Part shown: positions 6,042 to 12,382 of the stretch, piece by piece
Numbering within the stretch: position 1 is the first letter of the stretch
Layout of the letters: each line of letters opens with the position of its first letter
Origin: Flavobacteriaceae bacterium
Lineage (GTDB): Bacteria; Bacteroidota; Bacteroidia; Flavobacteriales; Flavobacteriaceae
Assembly (NCBI GenBank): GCA_014763515.1
Contig: JACXVH010000012.1
Coordinates: 1-15,103, forward strand
Direction: 5' to 3'
DNA: 15,103 nt
Notes under the pieces: generated by a model
Databases searched by the model: none
Seen by the model: the letters and a program-made list of their open reading frames with translations, nothing else
Told to the model about the DNA's origin: nothing
Translations under genes and position numbers: made by a program

Positions 6042-7982
6042 ATGAACCAAAAATTTATTTATGTTAGTATTTTGGCATTAGCAGCCAATGCATCTTTGTG
6101 TGCACAAGAAAAAGATTCTTTACAAATTAATCAATTAAAAGAAGTAGTAGTTTCGGATACTAAATTCGAACAAAAAAGAGAAAATTCAGGTAAAATTATT
6201 GAAGTAATTACTGCTGAAGATTTACAAAAAAAACAAGGACAATCTTTAGCTAATGTTTTGTCGCAAGTGGCTGGAGTTGAAGTAAACGGAAGTCAAAGTT
6301 TTAGTGGTAAAAATCAAGGTGTTTATGTAAGAGGTGGTAGAAATCGTCAAGTTGTAATCTACATTGATGGTGTTCCCGTTACTGATGCTTCATTGATTAA
6401 TTTAGAATATGATTTAAGATTAATTCCTGTTGAACAAATCGAAAGAATTGAAATTTTAAAAGGGTCGTCAAGTACTTTGTATGGAACTGGTGCAGCAGCA
6501 GCAGTAATTAACATTACTTTAAAAAAATCGGCTCAAGATAAGATATCAGGTAATGCGTATTGGAATATTGGAACTTTAAATAATCAAGATAAATCGGCAA
6601 TCGATGCAAATGATTTTGAACAAGGTCTATCTTTTAATGGAACCCTAAAAAAGTTCAATTATCTTACAATGATTAACAGCAAAGAGAATAAAAACTTTTC
6701 AGAAGCAAGAGGAAAAAACTACGAAGGCGATTCTTTTTCTAGAATTAATGTTATTCAAAAATTTGGTTACAAATTCAACGATAAGTTTGCATTAACTTTA
6801 TTTGGTAACTACGACAAGTTCAAAAATACTTTCGATAATCCTTATGGAGGAGCGTCAAGTTCTAGTGATGATTTAAATAATAAATCAGCATCTGAGCAAT
6901 TTAGAGCAGGTTTAAATGCATCTTATAAATATAATAAAGGCGAGTTATTAGTTAATTCTAGCGCAGCAACAATAGACAGAAATTTAGCTATTACTAATAC
7001 TTGGGCAGGAACTGTTGATTCATATAATTATAGTTCTAGAAATGCTAATGTTGATATTATTAATAAATATAATGTATTATCTAGTTTATATGTTTTAACT
7101 GGAGTTCAAGCACAATATTTCGACATGGAGCAAAAAGATGCTTATACAAATCTTACCAATGATTTAGCACATTTTAACATAATAGATCCTTATGTAACAG
7201 CAGTTTATAATTCTGATTTTGGCTTAAATGTAAATGCTGGTGCTCGTTTAAATATTCATAGCGAATATGGAAATCAAGTAGTTTACAACTTTAACCCAAG
7301 TTATAAGTTTAGCAATTTACCAGTTCGAATTTTATCTTCTTACAGTACGGCTTATATTACGCCAAGTTTGTATCAGGTTTACGGGCCTTATGGTAATTTA
7401 GATTTAAAACCAGAAGAAAATGCAACTGCTGAAGCTGGTTTCGAAACAATTTTATTAAACAACAAATTTGTATTAAATGCAGTAGCTTTTTACCGTCAAG
7501 AGAAAAATAAAGTAGATTTCTTTACAGATATTAATTGGAATTCATTCTATGCAAATTTCGATAACAAAATTAATGCAAAAGGTGTTGAAGTAAATGTAAC
7601 ATATAAACCAATTGATTTATTTAATTTTAAAGCAAATTACACATTTACTCAAGTAGAAGATGTAGTTGGGTTATTAATACCAAAGCATAAAGTAAATGCT
7701 GAAATTGTTTCACAAATTACAAGTAGATTTAATTCAGTAATTGGTTTCCAATATTTTTCAAACAGAAAAGATGCTTATTACGACAATGATACTTTTGCTA
7801 CAACTAGAATTAATTTAGATGCTTATTCTTTGATTAATGCAACGTTAAATTATAATTTAATAAAAAACAGATTAAATGTTTTTGGTTCGGTATCAAATAT
7901 TTTCAACGAAGATTATGTTGAAGCAATAGGATACAATACAAGAGGTAGAAACTTTAAATTAGGATTAAACTTTAAGTTTTAG
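6042..7982 (+). CDS. btuB: TonB-dependent outer membrane cobalamin receptor (BtuB-like)
   Basis: The 646-residue protein takes up B12 across the outer membrane using energy from TonB-ExbBD. A signal peptide (about 1-21, ending SLCAQ) is followed by a TonB-box-like KEVVVSD (33-39). The plug domain (about 46-160) contains VYVRGGRNRQVVIYIDGVPV, IERIEILKGSSSTLYGTGA and AVINITLKK. The remainder is a 22-strand-type barrel ending in the aromatic F646 (KLGLNFKF), as outer membrane proteins do. Length is close to E. coli BtuB. There is no N-terminal carboxypeptidase-like domain of the SusC kind, which fits a small-molecule metal-chelate receptor. Substrate is assigned from the riboswitch in its leader and the divergent btuFCD operon. 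The 5' untranslated region is more than 300 bases. It appears monocistronic, ending at a strong terminator. Confidence 0.92.
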   Translation: MNQKFIYVSILALAANASLCAQEKDSLQINQLKEVVVSDTKFEQKRENSGKIIEVITAEDLQKKQGQSLANVLSQVAGVEVNGSQSFSGKNQGVYVRGGRNRQVVIYIDGVPVTDASLINLEYDLRLIPVEQIERIEILKGSSSTLYGTGAAAAVINITLKKSAQDKISGNAYWNIGTLNNQDKSAIDANDFEQGLSFNGTLKKFNYLTMINSKENKNFSEARGKNYEGDSFSRINVIQKFGYKFNDKFALTLFGNYDKFKNTFDNPYGGASSSSDDLNNKSASEQFRAGLNASYKYNKGELLVNSSAATIDRNLAITNTWAGTVDSYNYSSRNANVDIINKYNVLSSLYVLTGVQAQYFDMEQKDAYTNLTNDLAHFNIIDPYVTAVYNSDFGLNVNAGARLNIHSEYGNQVVYNFNPSYKFSNLPVRILSSYSTAYITPSLYQVYGPYGNLDLKPEENATAEAGFETILLNNKFVLNAVAFYRQEKNKVDFFTDINWNSFYANFDNKINAKGVEVNVTYKPIDLFNFKANYTFTQVEDVVGLLIPKHKVNAEIVSQITSRFNSVIGFQYFSNRKDAYYDNDTFATTRINLDAYSLINATLNYNLIKNRLNVFGSVSNIFNEDYVEAIGYNTRGRNFKLGLNFKF

Positions 7983-8006
7983 TAATTTTTAATTTTAATT
8001 AACTTT

Positions 8007-8045
8007 ATGAGGTTTTAGATTTTTTTCTAAAACCTCATTTTTTTT
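8007..8045 (+). terminator. Strong intrinsic terminator after btuB
   Basis: ATGAGGTTTTAGA (8007-8019) and TCTAAAACCTCAT (8026-8038) form a 13-bp stem with a 6-base loop, followed by a run of T to 8045. The last T of the run is also the first base of the ECF-type promoter's -35 element. Confidence 0.9.
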
Positions 8046-8070
8046 GTAACAAAAGAATATTTCATTCGTC
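8045..8070 (+). promoter_or_regulatory. ECF-type promoter of the sigma factor operon
   Basis: TGTAAC (8045-8050) and CGTC (8067-8070, followed by TC) are separated by 16 bases. An AAC-type -35 with a CGTC-type -10 at this spacing is the usual arrangement for ECF sigma factors. No TAnnTTTG element is seen between here and the ATG at 8094. This implies that the sigma factor transcribes its own operon. Transcription would start roughly 15-20 bases before the ATG. Confidence 0.65.
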
Positions 8071-8093
8071 TCAACTATAACAAGCTAATTTAA

Positions 8094-8609
8094 ATGAAAC
8101 AACAAGAGTTCATACAACTAATTTCGCCGTTTAAAGATAAACTTTTCAGATTGGCAAAAAGAATGCTAATCAGTACAGAGGAAGCGGAAGATGCAACTCA
8201 AGAGGTTTTAGTGAGATTGTGGAATAGAAACGATAATTTGAAAACATACAATAGTGTAGAAGCATTAGCAGTAACTATGACAAAAAATTATTGTTTAGAT
8301 CAATTAAAATCGAAAAGGGCATCAAATTTGCAAATAGTTCATAATAACTATAAAGATGTTCGAGACGATGTTGAAGCAAATGTTGAAAATAGAGACAGTT
8401 GGAGTTGGGTAGAAAAAATAATTAACGAATTACCCGAACAACAACGAATTATTATTCAAATGCGCGATATAGAAGAATATGAGTTTGAAGAAATAGCAAA
8501 AGCTTTAGAGATGCAAGAAACAGCAGTAAGAGTAGCGCTATCGCGAGCAAGAAAAACAATAAGAGAACAATTAACAGCAAAACATAATTATGGAATTAAG
8601 ACGAATTGA
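8094..8609 (+). CDS. ECF-family RNA polymerase sigma factor
   Basis: A 171-residue sigma-70 family protein with only regions 2 and 4, as in ECF sigma factors. Region 2 spans about 10-77 with DATQEVLVRLW (33-43), the core-RNA-polymerase and -10 binding part. Region 4 spans about 105-160, with INELPEQQRIIIQMRDIEEYEFEEIAKALEM and a helix-turn-helix ending AVRVALSRARKTIREQL. It would direct transcription of the operon it heads and possibly other targets. The membrane-protein gene starts inside its 3' end (20-base overlap), the usual arrangement for a sigma/anti-sigma pair. The chosen ATG at 8094 lies 24 bases after the ECF-type -10 element. Family is certain; the inducing signal is unknown. Confidence 0.93.
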   Translation: MKQQEFIQLISPFKDKLFRLAKRMLISTEEAEDATQEVLVRLWNRNDNLKTYNSVEALAVTMTKNYCLDQLKSKRASNLQIVHNNYKDVRDDVEANVENRDSWSWVEKIINELPEQQRIIIQMRDIEEYEFEEIAKALEMQETAVRVALSRARKTIREQLTAKHNYGIKTN

Positions 8610-9030
8610 AATATTGCTGGAAAAATATTTTGAAGGAAATACAAATATTACCGAAGAAAAAGAATTAAAGGCCTACTTTTCTTCTGATTTAGTTGCACCC
8701 GAATTGGAACAATTAAAACCAATGTTTGTAAACTTTCAAAATCAAAAAGAAATACAGTTTACGAAAAATCTTCCATTACAACCTAGAAAACAAAATTATG
8801 TAAAATGGATTGGTGTTGCGGCAAGTTTAGTAGCTCTTTTTGGAACATTACTATATTTTAATTACAACCAAAATTCAGATCCCGCTTTAGGAACATTTTC
8901 TTCTCCGGAAGAAGCTTTAGTAGAAACACAAAAAGCATTAGAAATGGTTTCTAGTGAAATGAATAAAGGAGTAGAAAGTATGGCAGTTTTAAATGAATAT
9001 GAACAAACAAAAAAATCAATTTTTAAATAA
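8590..9030 (+). CDS. Single-pass membrane protein, candidate anti-sigma factor
   Basis: The 146-residue protein has an N-terminal cytoplasmic part (about 1-71), one membrane helix (about 73-91, WIGVAASLVALFGTLLYF) and a C-terminal periplasmic part of about 55 residues with an alpha-helical stretch (SPEEALVETQKALEMVSSEM). The start overlaps the sigma factor gene by 20 bases, giving translational coupling. Position and topology suggest it restrains the sigma factor, but there is no zinc-binding HxxxCxxC motif, and the FecR domain of other Bacteroidota anti-sigma proteins is also absent. The N-terminus (LLEKYFEGNTNITEEKEL) resembles the short helical beginning of several Bacteroidota anti-sigma-like proteins. 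Function is inferred from context only. Confidence 0.78.
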   Translation: MELRRIEILLEKYFEGNTNITEEKELKAYFSSDLVAPELEQLKPMFVNFQNQKEIQFTKNLPLQPRKQNYVKWIGVAASLVALFGTLLYFNYNQNSDPALGTFSSPEEALVETQKALEMVSSEMNKGVESMAVLNEYEQTKKSIFK

Positions 9031-9037
9031 CAATAAG

Positions 9038-9571
9038 ATGAAAAATTTAATTTTAAGTATAGCATTTTTTATTTCAAGTACTGTTGCGTTTTCACAATCG
9101 GCTTTTGATAAGTTTGAAGACAAAGATGGTGTTACAACTGTTATTGTGAACAAGAAAATGTTTGAAATGATGAGTAAAGTTAAAGTTGATACTAAAGATA
9201 AAGAAGTACAACAATATATGAATTTACTTAAGAAGTTAGATAACTTAAAAGTATTTACAACAAATAATACAAAAGTAGCTGGCGAAATGAAATCTACAGT
9301 TACTAGTTATCTTAAATCAAATCCATTAGAAGAGTTAATGCGTGTTAACGACGAAGGTAAAAAAGTAAATATTTACGTAAAATCTGGTGCTTCAGAAAAC
9401 ATTGTAAAAGAATTATTAATGTTTATAGACACACCAAACGGAAAAGATAACCAAACCGTTGTTTTATCGTTAACAGGAAATTTTAATTTAGATGAAATTT
9501 CTGCTTTAACAGAAAAAATGAATCTTCCTGGTGGAGCTGAGTTAGATAAAGCTTCAAAGGGGAAAAAATAA
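9038..9571 (+). CDS. Exported DUF4252 domain-containing protein
   Basis: A 177-residue protein with signal peptide MKNLILSIAFFISSTVAFSQ, probably cleaved near residue 18-20. The start at 9038 is chosen because it gives this signal peptide; the frame is open to an ATG at 8993 inside the previous gene, which would add a hydrophilic stretch. The mature part matches the DUF4252 pattern: FDKFEDKDGVTTVIVNKKMF, then MNLLKKLDNLKVFTT, and a strand region VNIYVKSGASENIVKELLMF. It lacks a lipobox cysteine, so it should be soluble in the periplasm. Lysine content is high, including a KGKK end. It starts 7 bases after the membrane-protein gene. DUF4252 is often found beside ECF sigma factors in Bacteroidota, but its function is unknown to me. 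Confidence 0.85.
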   Translation: MKNLILSIAFFISSTVAFSQSAFDKFEDKDGVTTVIVNKKMFEMMSKVKVDTKDKEVQQYMNLLKKLDNLKVFTTNNTKVAGEMKSTVTSYLKSNPLEELMRVNDEGKKVNIYVKSGASENIVKELLMFIDTPNGKDNQTVVLSLTGNFNLDEISALTEKMNLPGGAELDKASKGKK

Positions 9572-9594
9572 GCAATTTAAACTCTTAATAAACT

Positions 9595-9625
9595 GAAGCA
9601 ATTACCAAATGTAATTGCTTCTTTT
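9595..9625 (+). terminator. Hairpin between the DUF4252 gene and the next gene, possible attenuator
   Basis: GAAGCAATTAC (9595-9605) and GTAATTGCTTC (9611-9621) form a perfect 11-bp stem with a 5-base loop, followed by TTTTA. The T-run is short, so termination may be partial. It would let the first three operon genes be expressed more than the last two. No TAnnTTTG element or ECF promoter is seen between it and the ATG at 9651. Confidence 0.6.
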
Positions 9626-9650
9626 ACAACTATACTATAACAAAAAATCT

Positions 9651-10859
9651 ATGAAAAACATTTACTACTTATTGTTCATTACTTTGGTAAATATAATTTC
9701 GGCTCAAACTAAATCTTTAGAAGGAATTATACTAGATAAAGAGACTAATGAAAGTGTACCCTTTGTATCCATTTATTCGCCAGAAAGTTTACAAGGGACC
9801 TATTCAAACAATGAAGGTAAGTTTAAGTTTTATTTTTCAGAGCAAGCAAAAACTATCGAAATATATTGTTTAGGATATAAAAAAATAGTTTTAAATACTG
9901 TTGAAGTAACAAATGATGTTTCAAATTTTTATTTAGAAACTGATGTTGTAGAATTAGAAGAGTTTATTATAACTGATAAACCCGCTTCTGAAATACTAAA
10001 TAGCGTATTATATAATTCACTTGGATATTTGAACAAGAATATAGAATTAGAAACATATTACCGCGAATTTGTTATGGTTAATAATAAGTATTCTAAATTT
10101 TCAGATGGTTTAATTAATTTTTATTTGGAACCAAAAAGAAAAGAAAAAGTAAAATCATTTTTAGAAGTTGAGCAAAGCAGAGCATTCCAAATTACGGCCG
10201 CTGATGAAATTGAGAAAAATGGAAAAGCCGATTTATCTGATTTAGATTCTTTTTTTAATATTCAAGATGCAGTAAATTCATTTTATACTTTCAAAAATTT
10301 AAAGGAAATTACAACAAGTAAAAAAAATACCGAAAAGTATGACTTCGAAATTAAAAGTAGAAAGGATGCTCAAGGAAATAGATTAGAAGTTGTAAAAGTT
10401 ATTCCTAAACCTGAAGTAGAAGAAGAATTAATTACAGGAGAAGTAGTTTATGATCCAGTTAACAAAGTAGTTTTAGATATTAATTTGCAATTAAGCGAGA
10501 AACATAAAAAATATATTAAAGTAAAAAATATGTTGTTGTTTAAATATGGATTATATGATTTTGAAATAAGACAACAATACAACTTTTCAAATGGTAAATA
10601 TATTCCGCGTTATAAAAAATTATATGTCGATTTATATTTAAAGTTTGGAAAAAAAGTAGACGACCGTTTAAAATTTACGAGCGATTTGGCTATTACAAAA
10701 TATCACGACGTAAATGTAAGTATTCCTGTAAGTGAAAAACTATTTGAAGGAAGAAGTTTATATGAAAACGGAACTCAAATTAAAACAGAATATTGGAAGC
10801 AAAATAATGCCATCCCACTTTCCGAAAAAGAAGAACAAATTATTCAATCACTTCAATAA
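9651..10859 (+). CDS. Exported protein with CarboxypepD_reg-like domain
   Basis: A 402-residue protein starting with signal peptide MKNIYYLLFITLVNIISAQ. The start at 9651 is set by this peptide; an in-frame TTG at 9615 lies within the upstream hairpin. Residues about 22-97 form a carboxypeptidase-regulatory-like beta-sandwich (SLEGIILDKETNESVPFVSI, then YSNNEGKFKF and LGYKKIVL). The remainder begins PASEILNSVLYNSLGYLNKN with ETYYREFV and continues as a beta-rich region lacking a recognisable catalytic motif. The same two-part architecture is common in Bacteroidota and is uncharacterised. There is no T9SS sorting domain and no obvious barrel end. It is the fourth gene of the ECF operon, 79 bases after the DUF4252 gene and 10 bases before the lipoprotein gene. 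A periplasmic or outer-membrane-associated role is likely. Confidence 0.82.
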   Translation: MKNIYYLLFITLVNIISAQTKSLEGIILDKETNESVPFVSIYSPESLQGTYSNNEGKFKFYFSEQAKTIEIYCLGYKKIVLNTVEVTNDVSNFYLETDVVELEEFIITDKPASEILNSVLYNSLGYLNKNIELETYYREFVMVNNKYSKFSDGLINFYLEPKRKEKVKSFLEVEQSRAFQITAADEIEKNGKADLSDLDSFFNIQDAVNSFYTFKNLKEITTSKKNTEKYDFEIKSRKDAQGNRLEVVKVIPKPEVEEELITGEVVYDPVNKVVLDINLQLSEKHKKYIKVKNMLLFKYGLYDFEIRQQYNFSNGKYIPRYKKLYVDLYLKFGKKVDDRLKFTSDLAITKYHDVNVSIPVSEKLFEGRSLYENGTQIKTEYWKQNNAIPLSEKEEQIIQSLQ

Positions 10860-10869
10860 ATATAATAAA

Positions 10870-11400
10870 ATGAAAAATATTCTTTTAGCATTATTATTGG
10901 TTAGTTTAGTAAGTTGTACAACTAAACCAACATTACAAAAATATTTTGTAGAAAATTCTGAATCGTCAGATTTCATACAAGTAGACTTAGCATCAAGTTT
11001 TATTAATACTGATAAATTAAGTTTATCAAGTGAAGAAAAAGAAGCTCTAAATTCATTCGATAAATTAAATATTTTGGCTTTTAAAAATGATTCTTTAGAT
11101 CCTTCAAAATTAGGTAAAGAAGCAACGGAAGTAAAGAATATTTTAAAAGATGGTAATTATGAACAATTAATGAAGTTTGGAAACAGTAAACAAGGAGCTT
11201 CAGTTTACATGCTAGGAAATGAAGATAAAATTGATGAATTTGTCTTATATGGTTCTGAAGCTTCTGGATTTGTTGTTGCTCGTGTCCTTGGTGATAATAT
11301 GACACCAAATACCGTTCTTAATTTAATAGAAGTAATTAAAAAAGCTGATTTAGATATGGAACAACTCAAACCATTGAAAGATGCTTTAATAAAGAAATAA
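10870..11400 (+). CDS. DUF4252-type lipoprotein
   Basis: The 176-residue protein starts at 10870 with a lipoprotein signal (MKNILLALLLVSLVSC; lipobox LVSC, lipidated Cys16). The frame is open further upstream, but that would run deep into the previous gene and bury the signal. The mature part resembles DUF4252: FIQVDLASSFINTD, SFDKLNILAFKNDS and a C-terminal VLNLIEVIKKADL. Compare the exported DUF4252 protein at 9038, which has the same size and strand pattern; the two are probably distant paralogues with different anchoring. It is the last gene of the ECF operon and is followed by a bidirectional terminator. Function is unknown; a membrane-tethered sensor or envelope role is inferred. Confidence 0.82.
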   Translation: MKNILLALLLVSLVSCTTKPTLQKYFVENSESSDFIQVDLASSFINTDKLSLSSEEKEALNSFDKLNILAFKNDSLDPSKLGKEATEVKNILKDGNYEQLMKFGNSKQGASVYMLGNEDKIDEFVLYGSEASGFVVARVLGDNMTPNTVLNLIEVIKKADLDMEQLKPLKDALIKK

Positions 11401-11403
11401 AAC

Positions 11404-11435
11404 AAAAAAGCCTTGAATAATCAAGGCTTTTTTTT
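11404..11435. terminator. Bidirectional intrinsic terminator
   Basis: GCCTTGA (11410-11416) and TCAAGGC (11421-11427) form a 7-bp stem with loop ATAA, flanked by A6 and T8. It ends the ECF operon on the plus strand and the tRNA transcript on the minus strand. Confidence 0.9.
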
Positions 11436-11436
11436 G

Positions 11437-11518
11437 TGACCACGATCAGATTCGAACTGACACGTCTTGCGACACCACCCCCTCAAGATGGCGAGTCTAC
11501 CAATTTCTCCACGTGGCC
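11437..11518 (-). tRNA. tRNA-Leu(GAG)
   Basis: Read on the minus strand, the 82-base gene has a 7-bp acceptor stem GGCCACG/CGTGGTC with one G-U pair, discriminator A, anticodon stem CCATC/GGTGG around loop TTGAGGG (anticodon GAG, reading CUC/CUU leucine codons), a variable arm of class II type and T-loop GTTCGAATC. The 3' CCA is not encoded. Confidence 0.93.
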
Positions 11519-11532
11519 AAATGTGTATAAAC

Positions 11533-11562
11533 AAAAAAAGCTATTCGAAAAACGAATAACTT
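11533..11562 (-). terminator. Intrinsic terminator between tRNA-Lys and tRNA-Leu
   Basis: On the minus strand, AAGTTATTCG (11562-11553) pairs with CGAATAGCTT (11547-11538) with one mismatch, across a 5-base T loop, followed by T-rich sequence (A-run at 11533-11539 on the plus strand). It lies directly after the second tRNA-Lys, so tRNA-Leu may be made by read-through or from its own promoter. Confidence 0.65.
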
Positions 11563-11567
11563 CTTTG

Positions 11568-11640
11568 TGACCCCGCTGGGGCTCGAACCCAGGACCCCTA
11601 CATTAAAAGTGTAATGCTCTACCAGCTGAGCTACGGAGTC
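11568..11640 (-). tRNA. tRNA-Lys(TTT), second copy in transcription order
   Basis: The 73-base gene has acceptor stem GACTCCG/CGGGGTC, D-arm GCTCAGCTGGTAGAGC, anticodon loop with TTT and T-arm GGGTTCGAGCC, discriminator A, no encoded CCA. It is identical base for base to the copy at 11663-11735, from which it is separated by 22 bases. Confidence 0.96.
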
Positions 11641-11646
11641 TTGCTT

Positions 11647-11750
11647 ATAAGGAAATGATTAGTGACCCCGCTGGGGCTCGAACCCAGGACCCCTACATTA
11701 AAAGTGTAATGCTCTACCAGCTGAGCTACGGAGTCAAATCATTTCCTTAT
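11647..11750. repeat. 14-bp inverted repeat closely flanking a tRNA-Lys gene
   Basis: ATAAGGAAATGATT (11647-11660) is the exact reverse complement of AATCATTTCCTTAT (11737-11750). The arms end 2 bases and 1 base from the mature tRNA at 11663-11735. In the primary transcript they would pair into a stem that extends the acceptor end. Confidence 0.88.
11663..11735 (-). tRNA. tRNA-Lys(TTT), first copy in transcription order
   Basis: Identical in all 73 bases to the copy at 11568-11640, with the same acceptor, D, anticodon (TTT) and T arms. It is the first gene after the tRNA promoter and is bracketed by a 14-bp inverted repeat. Confidence 0.96.
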
Positions 11751-11758
11751 TGCGGGTG

Positions 11759-11788
11759 CAAATATAAGACGTTAATTTTATATTTCAA
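11759..11788 (-). promoter_or_regulatory. Promoter of the tRNA cluster
   Basis: On the minus strand, TTG (11788-11786) is followed after 19 bases by TATATTTG (11766-11759), an exact TAnnTTTG match with optimal spacing. The transcript would start about 10-15 bases before the first tRNA-Lys, close to the beginning of the inverted repeat arm. Confidence 0.75.
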
Positions 11789-11802
11789 TGGTTTTTTTCT
11801 TA

Positions 11803-11810
11803 TAAATTTG
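11803..11810 (+). promoter_or_regulatory. Putative -7 element of the shikimate kinase gene
   Basis: TAAATTTG is an exact TAnnTTTG match 53 bases before the ATG at 11864. There is no TTG at the -33 distance. It is divergent from, and just beside, the tRNA promoter. Confidence 0.5.
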
Positions 11811-11863
11811 CTTTTTTTACAAATTAATTTTTAACTGCTTTATTTATAGGAGTTTATTTATAT

Positions 11864-12382
11864 ATGAAAATAGTGTTAGTTGGTTATATGGGTTCGGGTA
11901 AGTCTACAATTGGAAAAGAAATTTCTAAAATTGTAGGAATTCCCTTTTATGATTTAGATGTAATTATTGAAAAAAGAGAACAAACTTCTATTAAAAATAT
12001 TTTTGAAACTAAGGGTGAAATCTATTTTAGAAAAATAGAACATGAAATATTAAATGATTTTTTAGAAGATAACGATGATTTTATATTAGCATTAGGTGGC
12101 GGAACACCATGTTATGCAAATAACCACGTTTTTCTTCAAAATAAGGACATTTCATCGTTTTATCTTAAAATGTCTGTAGAAGCTTTGGTTTCTCGTCTTA
12201 AAAACGAAAAAGAAAAACGTCCGATTATTGCAAATTTATCAAATGAAGACTTAGACGAATTCGTAAGAAAACACCTATTCGATAGAAACTACTATTATTT
12301 ACAATCAAAACATATCATTTCAACTGAAAATAAAAGTATAAAAGAAATTAGTGATAAAATAATCGCTACTTATTCTAAGTAA
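11864..12382 (+). CDS. aroK: Shikimate kinase
   Basis: The 172-residue cytoplasmic enzyme phosphorylates shikimate at the 3-hydroxyl using ATP, the fifth step of the chorismate pathway for aromatic amino acids. Visible motifs are Walker A GYMGSGKST (7-15), the DLD pair D30/D32 for Mg and shikimate, R56 in YFRKIE for shikimate, the GGG motif at 78-80, the lid arginine R119 in KRPI, and R141 in FDRNYYY. Length and motif order are those of AroK/AroL. The gene stands alone behind its own -7 element, and its last 13 bases overlap the end of the convergent phosphoribosyltransferase gene, with no terminator between them. Confidence 0.95.
   Translation: MKIVLVGYMGSGKSTIGKEISKIVGIPFYDLDVIIEKREQTSIKNIFETKGEIYFRKIEHEILNDFLEDNDDFILALGGGTPCYANNHVFLQNKDISSFYLKMSVEALVSRLKNEKEKRPIIANLSNEDLDEFVRKHLFDRNYYYLQSKHIISTENKSIKEISDKIIATYSK

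Noticed and set aside
8862..9065. 67-residue minus-strand open frame across the membrane-protein and DUF4252 gene junction
   Set aside because: It is antisense to two supported genes and has no promoter or domain.
8073..9643. Shared 9-base string CTATAACAA before the sigma gene (8075-8083) and before the CarboxypepD_reg-like gene (9635-9643)
   Set aside because: It is short and A/T-rich, is not at the same distance from the start codons and is absent before the other operon genes, so chance is the simpler explanation.
11081..11405. Two minus-strand open frames opposite the DUF4252 lipoprotein gene
   Set aside because: Both are shadows of the plus-strand lipoprotein, which has a clear lipobox and operon position; neither has recognisable features.
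11568..11735. tRNA-Lys repeat considered as an integration (att) site
   Set aside because: The duplicated unit is a complete tRNA gene both times, the gap is only 22 bases, and no integrase or foreign genes lie nearby.
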